From: JBGLNJ01 sp041300525
GTDB taxonomy: Bacteria > Chloroflexota > Anaerolineae > Fen-1058
NCBI GenBank assembly: GCA_041300525.1
Contig: JBGLNJ010000001.1
Location: 2,480,001 to 2,544,000, forward strand
DNA length: 64,000 bases
Direction: 5' to 3'
Part shown: piece by piece, positions 27,725 to 36,828 of the stretch
Layout: each line of letters begins with the position of its first letter
How positions within the stretch are numbered: the first letter of the stretch is position 1
Notes under the pieces: model-generated
What the model was told of the DNA's origin: nothing
Database searches by the model: none
Seen by the model: only the letters and a program-made list of their open reading frames with translations
Translations under genes and position numbers: made by a program

Positions 27725-28804
27725 GTGACAAAGCAACGAACTGAAACAGTGATGCTAACGCCGGCACAACAACAGACCGAAGAGAACCGCACCGAGTACG
27801 ACCAGATCCAAAAGCAGCTCAAAGAAGTGGATATGCTCATCCAGCAGACCAGCGCGGAAGTGGATCGGCTGTCTCAACGCAACGCGCAAGCCACCAACCG
27901 CGTCAAGCAGACCGAACTGCACTTTGACACGGTGCCCCGCTCAGAGATCCAGGAGGTCTATAACGCGCTGCTGGACGCGCAAAAGCGGCTCATCATGATG
28001 CGCGGCCAATTGGAAAAGCTGCAAAGCGATCAGCAGAACTATCAGCGGTATGCGGCCCTCCTCAGTCACGGTCTCGAAACCACGGGAAGTGTGACGACGG
28101 GCAGTACGCCAGAGCCGTCTGCCGAACCGTCCGGCCAGCCCCCGATTGTGGTGCGAATCATCGAAGCCCAGGAACAGGAACGCCAACGGCTGGTCCGCCA
28201 ATTGCACGACGGCCCGGCCCAGTCACTCACCAACCTGATCTTGCAGGCCGAGATTTGCGAACGGCTTTTCGACAAAGACCCGTCTCGCGCTCGAAGTGAG
28301 CTGGTCAACCTCAAGAGCGCCGTCTCCAGCACCTTCCAAAAAGTGCGGGACTTTATGTTTGACCTCCGCCCGATGATGTTGGACGACCTGGGACTGATCC
28401 CGACCCTCAAGCGCTACGTGGGCAACTTTACCGAAAAGAGTGGCATTGCGACCACCTTGAGCATTACGGGGAACGAACAGCGCGCAGAGCCTTACCGCGA
28501 GGTAGCGATCTTTCGGGCCATGCAAGAGTTGTTGACCAATGCGCGCCTGCACTCGCACGCCTCTCGCATCCAGGTCACGTTCGATATCAACGACGGCATG
28601 CTCCGCGCCACTGTTGAGGACAACGGGAGCGGCTTTGATCCTAAAGATGTGTTTGCCGCAACAGGCCAGCGCAAGACGATCGGGCTGCCGACCCAACGGG
28701 AGCGATTGGAAATGCTGGGCGGCAAATTGACTGTGGACAGCGGCGCCGGGCGAGGCACCAAGGTCACGGTTGAAATGCCTGTCACGGACCTCCGGCAAGC
28801 GTGA
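27725..28804 (+). CDS. Cytosolic DegS-like sensor histidine kinase
   Basis: The GTG at 27725 is preferred because AGGAG lies 9-10 bases before it; an in-frame ATG at 27749 is possible. The 359-residue protein has no membrane segment. Residues about 10-110 form a coiled-coil sensor region (EENRTEYDQIQKQLKEVDML and heptads). A HisKA_3 dimerisation domain with the phosphoacceptor His in RQLHDGPAQSLTNL (about residue 160) and FDLRPMMLDDLGLIPTL follows. An HATPase domain with N-box QELLTNARLHSHA, G1 VEDNGSGFD and the late GRGTKVTVEMP closes it. This is the DegS/NarX class; the signal is intracellular and unknown. Confidence 0.92.
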   Translation: MTKQRTETVMLTPAQQQTEENRTEYDQIQKQLKEVDMLIQQTSAEVDRLSQRNAQATNRVKQTELHFDTVPRSEIQEVYNALLDAQKRLIMMRGQLEKLQSDQQNYQRYAALLSHGLETTGSVTTGSTPEPSAEPSGQPPIVVRIIEAQEQERQRLVRQLHDGPAQSLTNLILQAEICERLFDKDPSRARSELVNLKSAVSSTFQKVRDFMFDLRPMMLDDLGLIPTLKRYVGNFTEKSGIATTLSITGNEQRAEPYREVAIFRAMQELLTNARLHSHASRIQVTFDINDGMLRATVEDNGSGFDPKDVFAATGQRKTIGLPTQRERLEMLGGKLTVDSGAGRGTKVTVEMPVTDLRQA

Positions 28805-28879
28805 TTGTGGCTGTTCTACGCTTGCCAGGCAGAGTCGTCAGGTACAAAACTCTGCTTTGACCCTATGACCGAAGTCCTA

Positions 28880-28908
28880 TTGCCATAGGCATCAAGTTGT
28901 GTTAGAAT
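28880..28908 (+). promoter_or_regulatory. Candidate promoter of the pilin gene
   Basis: TTGCCA at 28880-28885 and TAGAAT at 28903-28908, 17-base spacer, 56 bases before the pilin ATG. Confidence 0.5.
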
Positions 28909-28963
28909 TGTGTTAGTTCTGAGATAAGAGTAGCTAAATCTAAATCGAAGGGAGGTGAAAACA

Positions 28964-29308
28964 ATGTTGTTTCTGCCACGCGAGGAAGGTCAAGGTTTGG
29001 TTGAGTACGCTTTGATTCTCGTTTTGGTCGCTATCGTGGTGATCGTTATTTTGGCCCTGCTCGGCCCGGCTATCGGGAACATCTTCTCGACGCGGGTGGA
29101 TCAACTGATTCAGGGGTTCGAGACGCCGTATGGAATGGAACTGCTGGCGACCGTTCACTGGCTGGCGCAACAAGACCCCGCCGCGAAGAGCAATTATCAA
29201 TCCGCCGTGCGCGGCTTTGAGACCTGGAACCAGCGCAAGCGCGAGCACTTTCGCCCAGAGCACATCCAGATCGCCTGGGAACACTTGAATCATCTGGGAT
29301 GGTTATAG
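28964..29308 (+). CDS. Chimeric ORF: Flp/Fap pilin N-terminus joined to a DarG-like C-terminal tail
   Basis: The ATG at 28964 follows a strong GGGAGGTGA site. Residues 1-42 are a Flp-type prepilin: a short leader, then GQGLVEYALILVLVAIVVIV with the processing Gly and conserved Glu, then LALLGPAIGNIFS. A normal Flp pilin ends within about 15 further residues. Here the frame instead continues with RVDQLIQGFETPYGMELLAT and VHWLAQQ, ending HLNHLGWL. That part resembles the C-terminal domain that follows the macro domain in DarG-type DNA ADP-ribosyl glycohydrolase antitoxins. The macro domain and DarT are absent. I place the break at about 29090; the fusion is probably not a natural protein. Confidence 0.65.
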   Translation: MLFLPREEGQGLVEYALILVLVAIVVIVILALLGPAIGNIFSTRVDQLIQGFETPYGMELLATVHWLAQQDPAAKSNYQSAVRGFETWNQRKREHFRPEHIQIAWEHLNHLGWL

Positions 29309-29312
29309 TTAT

Positions 29313-32300
29313 ATGCCAATGCCAGCTTTTCCCCACAGTGAGGCCGCCTTTGAGAGCGTGATCGAACAGCACTTGCTCGATCGCGGTTACATCAGGATTG
29401 ATAGTCCGTTTGATCCCGCGCGCGCCATCTTTCCAGATGTGGTCATTGACTTTATCCGCGAGACACAGCCGAAAGAATGGGCCAAGCTTGAAGCGTTGCA
29501 TGGACAAAATACTGCCGCCCAAGTGTTGGCTGACCTGTGCAAGTGGATGGACACGTATGGCTCACTGCACACGCTGCGCCACGGCTTCAAATGCTACGGG
29601 CGCACCTTGCGTGTCGCTTTTTTCAAAGCTGCGCACGGCCTCAACCCTGACTTGGAAGCGCGTTACGCGGCCAATCGCGTCGGCATCACGCGCCAACTGC
29701 ACTATAGCGAACGGACCCCGGACCGCTCGCTTGACGTTACCCTCAGCCTGAATGGTATCCCGATCTTTACGCTCGAACTCAAGAATCCGCTCACCGGCCA
29801 GACGGTCGAAAACGCCAAGCACCAATATCGCACCACTCGCGATCCGCGCGAAGTGATGTTCGAGTTCAAACGTCGCACGTTAGTACACTTTGCTGTGGAT
29901 ACCGAAGAAGTTTGGATGACCACACGCCTGGCGGGCGAGGCCACATACTTTTTGCCCTTCAACCAGGGGCACAATCACGGCGCGGGCAATCCCGCCGATC
30001 CGCAGGGTCGCACCTATCGCACGGCTTACCTGTGGGAACAGGTCTTGGAACGCGATAGCCTGCTCGATTTGTTGGCCCGCTTTTTGCATTTGCAGGTGGA
30101 AGAAAAGTACGACGAGGAAGGGCGCAAGTTCAAAAAAGAAAGCATGATCTTTCCTCGCTACCACCAACTGCAGGCCGTGCGCTTGCTGGTAGACGCGGCG
30201 CGGCGCGACGGCGTGGGGCACAACTATCTCATCGAACATTCGGCGGGCAGCGGCAAGAGCAACACGATTGGCTGGCTGGCGCACCGCCTCGCTTCATTGC
30301 ACAACGATCAGGATCAGCGCATCTTTGACAGCGTGATTGTCATCACCGACCGGCGCGTGCTCGACCAGCAATTGCAGGACACCATCTATCAGTTCGAGCA
30401 CCGGCAAGGTGTGGTGCAAAAGATTGACGAGGACTCGCGCCAATTGGCGCAGGCGCTCGAAAGCGCCGTGCCCATCATCATCACCACGCTGCAAAAGTTC
30501 CCCTTTGTCACCCGCCAGTTGCTCAAGCTGGCCGAGGAACGCAGCGAGCAGGGCCATGGCGTCCTGCTCACCCGACGTTGCGCCGTCATCATTGACGAGG
30601 CGCACAGCTCACAATCGGGTGAAACGGCAACTGAGCTAAAGGGCGTGCTGGGTGGAGAGGCGCTGCAAGAGGAGGCGCGCAAACACGCTCAGGAAGAAGG
30701 GCTGGAACATCTGGAGGAACTCTTTCGCAGCATGGCTAAACGCGCCCGCCAGGCCAACCTGAGTTTTTTTGCCTTTACCGCCACACCCAAGCATAAAACG
30801 CTGGTTGTCTTTGGGCAGAATGGCGATCCCTTTCACAAGTACACGATGCGCCAAGCGATTGAAGAAGGCTTTATCCTGGATGTGCTGCACAGCTATACCA
30901 CGTATAAAGCCTACTACAAGCTCATCAAAGCCTGCGAAGACGATCCCAACGTCGAGCGCAAAAAGGCCGCCCGCGCCCTGGCCCGCTTCATGCGGCTGCA
31001 TCCGCACAACATCGCCCAAAAGACCGTGGTGATGGTCGAGCACTTTAATACCTTTACCCGTCACAAGATCGGCGGCAGGGCAAAAGCGATGGTGGTCACC
31101 GATTCGCGTCTCGCGGCGGTGCGGTACAAGCAAAGCTTTGACCAATACATCAAAGAAAAGGGCTATCCCATCAAAACGTTGGTTGCCTTTTCTGGTGTCG
31201 TGGCGGACGACAAGATTGAGGGCGTGACCTACACCGAAGAAGGCATGAACAACGGCATTCGTGAGCGCGAATTGCCAGAGCGATTTGCCACGCGCGAGTA
31301 TCAAGTGCTGCTTGTCGCCGAAAAATACCAGACCGGCTTTGATCAACCCTTGCTTCACACGATGTATGTTGACAAACGGCTGGCCGGCATCCAGGCGGTG
31401 CAGACTCTATCTCGCCTCAACCGCATCCATCCGCACAAAGAAGACACGTTTATCCTGGACTTTGTCAATGACCGCGAAGAGATTCGGGAAGCGTTCAAAC
31501 AATTCTATGAAGGCGCCGAGTTTGGCGAGGAAGCCGAACCTGAGCAACTTTATCAACTCAAGAATGAACTCGATGCGTCCGGCATCTATTTGCGTGAAGA
31601 GGTCGAGCGTTTCAGCGAGATTTACTTTAAGCCCAAACAGCGGCAAAGCCCTGCCGATCATCAAGCCATGAATGCTTTGCTCGATCCGGCTGTTGACCGC
31701 TTCCAGGCTTTGCGCGCCAAAAGCGCCGAAGAGGCCGAACTCTGGCGCGGCCAACTGGTTGCATTCCGCAACCTCTATTCTTTTCTCAGTCAGGTTATTC
31801 CTTACCAAGACTCGGATCTGGAACGTCTTTACGTCTTTTTGCGTCACCTGTCATCCAAATTGCCGCGCCGTCGGAACGAACCGCAGTACGATTTCGACAG
31901 CCAAGTCCGGTTAGAGTATTACCGGCTTCAAAAGATCAGTGAAGGCTCGATTGATTTGAGCGAAGGCTATGCTCGCCCGTTGGACGGCCCTCAAGAGGTC
32001 GGCACTGCAATCGTTCGAGAAGGCTCCGTCAAACTCTCGCAGTTGATTGACGTTATCAATGACCGTTTCGGCACGGACTTTAATCAGGCCGATCAACTCT
32101 TTTTTGATCAAATCGCTCAAGTGGCGGCCAACTCTGAAGAATTGCGACAGGCTGCGCAGGTCAACTCGGCTGACAAATTCGCTCTGCTGTTCAACCGGCT
32201 CCTAGAATCCCTCTTTGTCGAGCGCATGGATCAGAATGAGGTCATCTTTGCGCGCTACATGAATGACCATGATTTTCAAAAGATAGTGTCGGGTTGGCTG

Positions 32301-32393
32301 GTCGCGGAAGTATATCGGCGGCTCTCTGGCAGCGAACCGGCGATGCTCAAGTACAATCAGAAGGCCAAGGCGGTAGTATCGCCGCCATCTTGA
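29313..32393 (+). CDS. hsdR: Type I restriction enzyme R subunit
   Basis: A complete 1026-residue HsdR. The N-terminal nuclease domain has the PD-ExK-like motif LDVTLSLNGIPIFTLELKNP near residue 140-155. The motor has Walker A EHSAGSGKSNTIGW (about 308), DEAH box VIIDEAHSSQSGE (about 425), FFAFTATPKHKTL, and motif VI region AVQTLSRLNRIHP. It would translocate and cut DNA in complex with HsdM and HsdS, neither of which is in the window. It starts 4 bases after the DarG-like tail, as if in one defence operon whose other members are lost to the left of the breakpoint at about 29.09 kb or are absent. Confidence 0.95.
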   Translation: MPMPAFPHSEAAFESVIEQHLLDRGYIRIDSPFDPARAIFPDVVIDFIRETQPKEWAKLEALHGQNTAAQVLADLCKWMDTYGSLHTLRHGFKCYGRTLRVAFFKAAHGLNPDLEARYAANRVGITRQLHYSERTPDRSLDVTLSLNGIPIFTLELKNPLTGQTVENAKHQYRTTRDPREVMFEFKRRTLVHFAVDTEEVWMTTRLAGEATYFLPFNQGHNHGAGNPADPQGRTYRTAYLWEQVLERDSLLDLLARFLHLQVEEKYDEEGRKFKKESMIFPRYHQLQAVRLLVDAARRDGVGHNYLIEHSAGSGKSNTIGWLAHRLASLHNDQDQRIFDSVIVITDRRVLDQQLQDTIYQFEHRQGVVQKIDEDSRQLAQALESAVPIIITTLQKFPFVTRQLLKLAEERSEQGHGVLLTRRCAVIIDEAHSSQSGETATELKGVLGGEALQEEARKHAQEEGLEHLEELFRSMAKRARQANLSFFAFTATPKHKTLVVFGQNGDPFHKYTMRQAIEEGFILDVLHSYTTYKAYYKLIKACEDDPNVERKKAARALARFMRLHPHNIAQKTVVMVEHFNTFTRHKIGGRAKAMVVTDSRLAAVRYKQSFDQYIKEKGYPIKTLVAFSGVVADDKIEGVTYTEEGMNNGIRERELPERFATREYQVLLVAEKYQTGFDQPLLHTMYVDKRLAGIQAVQTLSRLNRIHPHKEDTFILDFVNDREEIREAFKQFYEGAEFGEEAEPEQLYQLKNELDASGIYLREEVERFSEIYFKPKQRQSPADHQAMNALLDPAVDRFQALRAKSAEEAELWRGQLVAFRNLYSFLSQVIPYQDSDLERLYVFLRHLSSKLPRRRNEPQYDFDSQVRLEYYRLQKISEGSIDLSEGYARPLDGPQEVGTAIVREGSVKLSQLIDVINDRFGTDFNQADQLFFDQIAQVAANSEELRQAAQVNSADKFALLFNRLLESLFVERMDQNEVIFARYMNDHDFQKIVSGWLVAEVYRRLSGSEPAMLKYNQKAKAVVSPPS

Positions 32394-32592
32394 ATTCTAC
32401 AGATACCCCGTCGTTTTGCCATCTACAGAGCGGTCAGGCGATTCTCCGGGCGCAGCCGGTCACGTCCTCACGCCGGAATAGACATCTCTTGACAGACCGC
32501 CATGTTTGGTTAATAATAGCCCAAGCTGCTCACGACTGTTTTGCAAACTGGCCGCGCTTATGAGTTGGCCGTGAAACTCTTGGATTTGGGCT

Positions 32593-32898
32593 ATGATGAC
32601 GACTAGACCGGATTGGCTCAAGGTCGGGGCGTTGGTCAAGGGAGTCGGCTTTGTCGGGCGCGTGGCAAGCGTTGTCGAGCAAGGCGAGTCTGTTCTTGTC
32701 ACCGTCGAATCGGCCAAGGCAGTGCGCTTGCACCAGAAATGGGATGTGTTAGACTATGCCCGCGCGCCGTTTCTGTGGGAACCCGCTACGCCGGAGGATT
32801 TGCAGAAGGACATTGAAGGCGAACAACAACGTGCGGTCAAAACTCTGGAAGTGATCAACCTGTGGGCCAATCAGGTTCTCAAAGAGGCAAGCCCTTGA
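32593..32898 (+). CDS. Hypothetical protein (about 100 residues)
   Basis: Starts MMTTRPDWLKVGALVKGVGF. The N-terminal half is beta-rich with a PDWLKVGALVKGV pattern like small SH3/KOW-type or hyperimmunity-type folds; the C-terminal half (EDLQKDIEGEQQRAVKTLEV) is helical. A 199-base spacer separates it from hsdR. Codon use is like its neighbours. The function is unknown; it lies in a defence-like neighbourhood. Confidence 0.5.
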   Translation: MMTTRPDWLKVGALVKGVGFVGRVASVVEQGESVLVTVESAKAVRLHQKWDVLDYARAPFLWEPATPEDLQKDIEGEQQRAVKTLEVINLWANQVLKEASP

Positions 32899-33014
32899 CC
32901 ATTGATGGCCTGGGGACCGCTGCGCTACGTTCGAGATGGCAAAGGATTACGAGGCAGATCAAGCCCGCCTCAATATCTCCGAGACGCTGCACCGGCGAAC
33001 ACTGGAGATAAACC

Positions 33015-33869
33015 ATGGGTTGCAATACTCGCCGCCGCAAGTTGTGGAAAGCACTCAGCGTAGACGCTGAGGAGATGGAATTGCTTTTCCGCAACGCGCA
33101 GAAAGCGGCGCAAGAGCGCAAGGACATCACGCCCGACGAGCGGGAGGAGTGGGCGGACAAGACGCGCCACGTCCTGACCGTGTTTGACCGGCATGGCATC
33201 CCTCGCCCTGTCCACAGCAAAAAGAGTGACCTGCCCCGCCGCAGCGCGATGGCGGGGTACGCCGCGCTGTGGGATGTGCTGGCGCGGATGTTGTACCCTT
33301 TCGGCGCGACCCAAGCTGCCGAAGAACAAGTGCTCATAGACCGGGTGCAGATGGTTGATGCTTTGAGCCGCCTGGGGCAATTGGCAGCGGCGCAAGGCAA
33401 AAACATCGAACTGGTTGCGATGGGCGGGGCCGCGATGGTCTTGGGCTACTCGGCGCGACTGTCCACGCATGACGTGGATGTGCTGATCGTATCGCCCAGC
33501 GATGCCAAATTCGTGCGCGACTTGGCTCAAAGCGTGGCCCGCGAAAGAGGATTGCCCGACAATTGGCTGAATGATGGAGCAAAGGGCTTTTTGATGGGAA
33601 CGAGCGTCGGGCCAACTGTGCTGACCAAGCCGGGACTGACTGTTCGCATCCTTGACCCAGATCAATTGCTGGCGATGAAACTGTCGGCCTGGCGCGACAG
33701 TCGAGATGAGACAGACGCGCGCTGGCTCCTGCGGGAGATTTCACCGACGGCAGGAGACCGTGAGGCGGTTTGGGCGACAATCGAATTGTATCTTCTGCCG
33801 GGGAAGCAATTGAAAGCGCGTTACGCATTTGATGAATTGTGGGAAGGGTTACTGCATGATAACAATTGA
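33015..33869 (+). CDS. Putative nucleotidyltransferase of the DUF6036/AbiEii-like type
   Basis: 284 residues. The second half is a nucleotidyltransferase-like domain: IELVAMGGAAMVLGYSARLS, THDVDVLIVSP (the DxD pair), then ILDPDQLLAMKLSAWRDSRD where the conserved Lys lies, and a helical end. This is the pattern of DUF6036-type and AbiEii-related proteins, some of which act as toxins in abortive-infection pairs. The first 110 residues (WKALSVDAEEMELLFRNAQK, then ITPDEREEWADKTR) are an unrelated helical region that I do not recognise, possibly part of another gene. Its 3' end overlaps the next gene by 14 bases, so the two are coupled. Confidence 0.65.
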   Translation: MGCNTRRRKLWKALSVDAEEMELLFRNAQKAAQERKDITPDEREEWADKTRHVLTVFDRHGIPRPVHSKKSDLPRRSAMAGYAALWDVLARMLYPFGATQAAEEQVLIDRVQMVDALSRLGQLAAAQGKNIELVAMGGAAMVLGYSARLSTHDVDVLIVSPSDAKFVRDLAQSVARERGLPDNWLNDGAKGFLMGTSVGPTVLTKPGLTVRILDPDQLLAMKLSAWRDSRDETDARWLLREISPTAGDREAVWATIELYLLPGKQLKARYAFDELWEGLLHDNN

Positions 33870-34206
33870 GCGAATCGCATACGCAGCCTTGTATGCCGAT
33901 CCTCTATTGCTTCGCGCTTATGTGATGAAATTCCTGGATGAAATCAAGGACTTGCATCGAGTGCCGCGCCCCAACATTGACGACCCACTCGTGATGGCTG
34001 TGGCGGCTGGACTGCTGGAATTGTTCTGCCTGCGAGCCGGACAAACGCCCCCCGCATGGACGCGCGCGGTTGGCTCTGCGCCGCAGCCAACTTTTCTATG
34101 GAAGGACGCAAAGGGCTTCACTCGCCAGTTGTGCTTGACCGAATCGCCGGAACCGCTGAAGAAGCGGCAGTTGTATGCGGCCCCGAATTTCTTGACGTTC
34201 GCGTAA
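33856..34206 (+). CDS. Hypothetical partner of the nucleotidyltransferase
   Basis: Start MITIERIAYAALYADPLLLR at 33856, 14 bases inside the preceding gene; an upstream in-frame ATG at 33829 is possible. The 116-residue protein has a helical N-terminal half and ends in LKKRQLYAAPNFLTFA. I do not recognise a family. The overlap, the small size and the nucleotidyltransferase partner make a two-gene toxin-antitoxin-like or abortive-infection unit plausible, with this protein as the partner. That is inference from arrangement only. Confidence 0.55.
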   Translation: MITIERIAYAALYADPLLLRAYVMKFLDEIKDLHRVPRPNIDDPLVMAVAAGLLELFCLRAGQTPPAWTRAVGSAPQPTFLWKDAKGFTRQLCLTESPEPLKKRQLYAAPNFLTFA

Positions 34207-34386
34207 GTGGAGGTGATGAGGAAAGATACAGGTGCGACTAGAGGCCATTGCTAACTTCTTTGAAACCTCGGGAGAGCCACTTGGCTATTGCCAAGAACTT
34301 TTTTCCCCGCTGCCATTATCTTTGAATTCCGACACTTGGGGTCGCTGAGACCCTAAAGGTCCAGATCACAAAAAGGAGGATGACCC

Positions 34387-34548
34387 ATGGGAGTTGAACG
34401 AGATCGCGATATTCGTCGCCGCCGCACACGCCGCGCCAAGACCAAGTGGCTCAAGGCGCGCATTGCGGCAGCCACCGACAATCGGCTCAAGGCCAAGCTG
34501 ACCGAAAAGCTCAAGCGCGTGAATCCCAATCTGCAAGATGTGAAATAG
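34387..34548 (+). CDS. Very small basic protein (53 residues)
   Basis: A near-perfect AAGGAGGA site lies 8 bases before the ATG. The product is MGVERDRDIRRRRTRRAKTK and then WLKARIAAATDNRLKAKLTE, so it is very rich in Arg and Lys and mostly helical. It is missed by usual length cut-offs. It has the look of a small RNA- or ribosome-associated protein, but no family is certain. A 14-bp perfect inverted repeat begins 7 bases after its stop. Confidence 0.6.
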   Translation: MGVERDRDIRRRRTRRAKTKWLKARIAAATDNRLKAKLTEKLKRVNPNLQDVK

Positions 34549-34554
34549 CTTGAG

Positions 34555-34630
34555 AGACCTTCGAGGTTGTGCGAACCGTTCGGCTGAGCTCACGGCGAAG
34601 CCTTCGGTTCGCCAGTAACCTCGAAGGTCT
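34555..34630. repeat. Long palindrome after the small basic gene, possible terminator
   Basis: Perfect 14-bp arms AGACCTTCGAGGTT and AACCTCGAAGGTCT flank a 48-base centre that itself folds (GCGAACC with GGTTCGC). ATTTT follows. It could terminate the small gene, but its size and nested structure also fit a dispersed palindromic repeat. Confidence 0.6.
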
Positions 34631-34759
34631 ATTTTGACGAATCCCCCAACCGTGATACACTTGCCCCTGCCCACCAGGGCAAATTGAATTCTCCGCTCAA
34701 ACATCTGCAACTTGGGCCTCTGCGTGTTTCATCGGGGCTAACTTTAAGAGTGACTGACC

Positions 34760-35341
34760 ATGCCACACTGGCGTCGCACCCTTTACACGATCTGGTTCAC
34801 CGAGTTCATCGCGCTCGTCGGCTTTTACTTTGTCGCGCCCTTTATCCCCTACTATATCCAGGAATTGGGAGTCACCGACCCCAAGCAAGTCGCCTTGTGG
34901 TCGGGCCTCAGTTCGTCGGCGCTATCGCTGTGCCTGGCGATCATGGCGCCGGTGTGGGGCCTGCTCGCCGACCGGCATGGCCGCAAGCTCATGGTCATGC
35001 GCGCCACGTTTGCCGGCGCTGTCTTGCTGGCGCTGATGGGATTGGTCACTAACGTGCAACAACTGATCCTGCTGCGCTGCTTGCAGGGCATCCTGACCGG
35101 CACGATTGCGGCGGCCACGACGCTGGTGGCCAGCGTCACGCCCAAGGAAGAAACCGGCGCGGCGCTCGGCTCGTTGCAGGCGGCCATCTTTCTGGGCAGT
35201 TCGCTGGGGCCTCTCCTCGGAGGCTTTACGGGCGACAGACTGGGCTACCGGCCCAGTTTTTTTGTAACCGGGGCGTTACTGTTCCTCTCGGGCGTCCTGG
35301 TCGCGCTTTTTGTGCGCGAGGATTTCCACCCGCCGGAAAAA
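34760..35341 (+). CDS. MFS multidrug-type transporter (3' truncated)
   Basis: The ATG at 34760 opens MPHWRRTLYTIWFTEFIALV, typical of MdtG/Bmr-like drug efflux MFS proteins. Six helices and the conserved cytoplasmic loop motif GLLADRHGRKLMV (loop 2-3) are present, followed by motif-C-like GSSLGPLLGG. Only about 194 of roughly 400 residues remain. The frame breaks after LFVREDFHPPEK at about 35341, where the mutS2 gene reads out from the other strand. Transport direction and substrate cannot be fixed. Confidence 0.85.
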
Positions 35342-36697
35342 GCGGATCGCGCGAGCCAGCGCGCTGCCTTCAGCGGGATCGGTGCCCGCGCCCAGTTCGT
35401 CCAGCAGCACCAGCGATTTGCGCTCGGCTTTGCCCAGGAAGCCGTTGAGGTTCGACAGGTGCGACGAGAACGTGGACAGGCTTTGCTCGATGGATTGCTC
35501 GTCGCCGATGTCGGCGTAGACGTGGTCAAAGACGCACAACTCGGACCCGGCGCTGACGGGGATGTGCAGTCCGCAATACGTCATCAGGCACAACAGGCCG
35601 ATGGTCTTGAGCGCCACCGTCTTGCCGCCCGTGTTCGGGCCGGTGATGACGACGATGAAAGTCTCGTCACTCATCTCCACGTCAATCGGCACCACACGCT
35701 CCGGCTCGATCAACGGATGCCGCGCCTGCACCAAGCGTATCGTTGAACCGGGATGGGCCGCTGCCCCAGCGTCCGACTTTCCGCCTCCGACCTCTGACTT
35801 CCGACCTCCGAACTCTACAATCCTCGGCTCTATCGCACCAGTCGTATCGGCGTATTTGGCGCACGCGAACACCATATCCAACTCGGCCAACGCTTCGACG
35901 GTGGCGGCGATGGCGGTGCTGTTCTGGGCGACCAAGCTGGATAGCGAAAGCAGGATGCGGCGGATCTCGTTTTCCTCGCGCAACTGCATCTCGCGCCAGC
36001 GATTGTTGAGTTCCACCGTCGTCAGCGGCTCGATAAAGAGCGTCACGCCGGATTGCGATTGGTCGTGAACGACGCCGGGGATGCGGCCTTTGCAATCGGC
36101 TTTGATGGGAATGACGTAGCGGCCATCGCGCATCGTGATGATGGCTTCTTGCAGGTACGGCGCGTTGCGCGGCGAGGTGAGGATGCGCGCGAGTTTGTCC
36201 TGCAAGCGGTCGTGCGCGGCGCGCAACTCGCGGCGGACCGACGACAGTTCCGCGCTGGCTTCGTCGCGCACCGCGCCCTTATCGTCAATGCAGCGGCCAA
36301 TCTCAATCACCACGCCGGCCGACTCGACGATGCGCGCGGCGATGACCGACAGCAAAGGGAATTGGCTCGACATCCGCGAGAGCGTGCGGTGCAGCTCCCG
36401 CCCGGCGACAAGCGTGCCGCGAATGTCCAACAGTTCCTGCGGCAAAAGCGCCGAGCCGCGCAGCGCCGATTGGACCAGCGGACGCACGTCGTGGACGCCG
36501 CCCAGGCCCGGCCCGGCGTATTTGCTCATAAAAAGGCGCGCCTCGGTCGTGGCGACCAGCCGCCGCTTGACTTCGACCGGGAATGTCGAAGGCTTGAGCG
36601 TTCGGCACAGTCCGACGCCGGCGGAAAAAGATGCATAGCCCGCCAGCCGGTCGAGCACTTTGGGGAGTTCGAGTGTGGTTGCGTGTTTGGGTTCCAT
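35342..36697 (-). CDS. mutS2: Endonuclease MutS2 (3' truncated)
   Basis: From the ATG at 36697 about 452 residues are genuine. The start MEPKHATTLELPKVLDRLAG, YASFSAGVGLCRTL and the core (VVHDQSQSGVTLFIEPLTTV) are MutS2-like. The ATPase has Walker A VITGPNTGGKTVALKTIGLL and Walker B VLLDELGAGTDPAEGSALA. MutS2 acts in recombination control or in rescue of collided ribosomes. The part after Walker B, with clamp and C-terminal Smr domain, is missing because the gene ends at the 35.34-kb breakpoint. A short peptide GGRKSEVGGGKSDAG comes from an in-frame repeat. Confidence 0.88.
35770..35812. repeat. Dispersed TCCGACnTCCGAC-type repeat inside mutS2
   Basis: GTCCGACTTTCCGCCTCCG followed by ACCTCTGACTTCCGACC inside coding sequence, read on the minus strand as GRKSEVGGGKSDAG. 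It is the same class of insertion as at 20.6 and 25.9 kb. Confidence 0.5.
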
Positions 36698-36828
36698 GTG
36701 GCGCATTATAACATGGAATCTAGGACGTAAAACAAGCGGGCACGCGGTTTGGCATCCACCTGTTTGGGAATATACTTTTCCCCAGTCCATCGGTTTACGG
36801 AGTGACCATGAGACAAGGAGTAACAAGA

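Noticed and set aside
36053..36730. Long plus-strand ORFs over mutS2
   Set aside because: They are antisense shadows of the GC-rich mutS2 coding frame.
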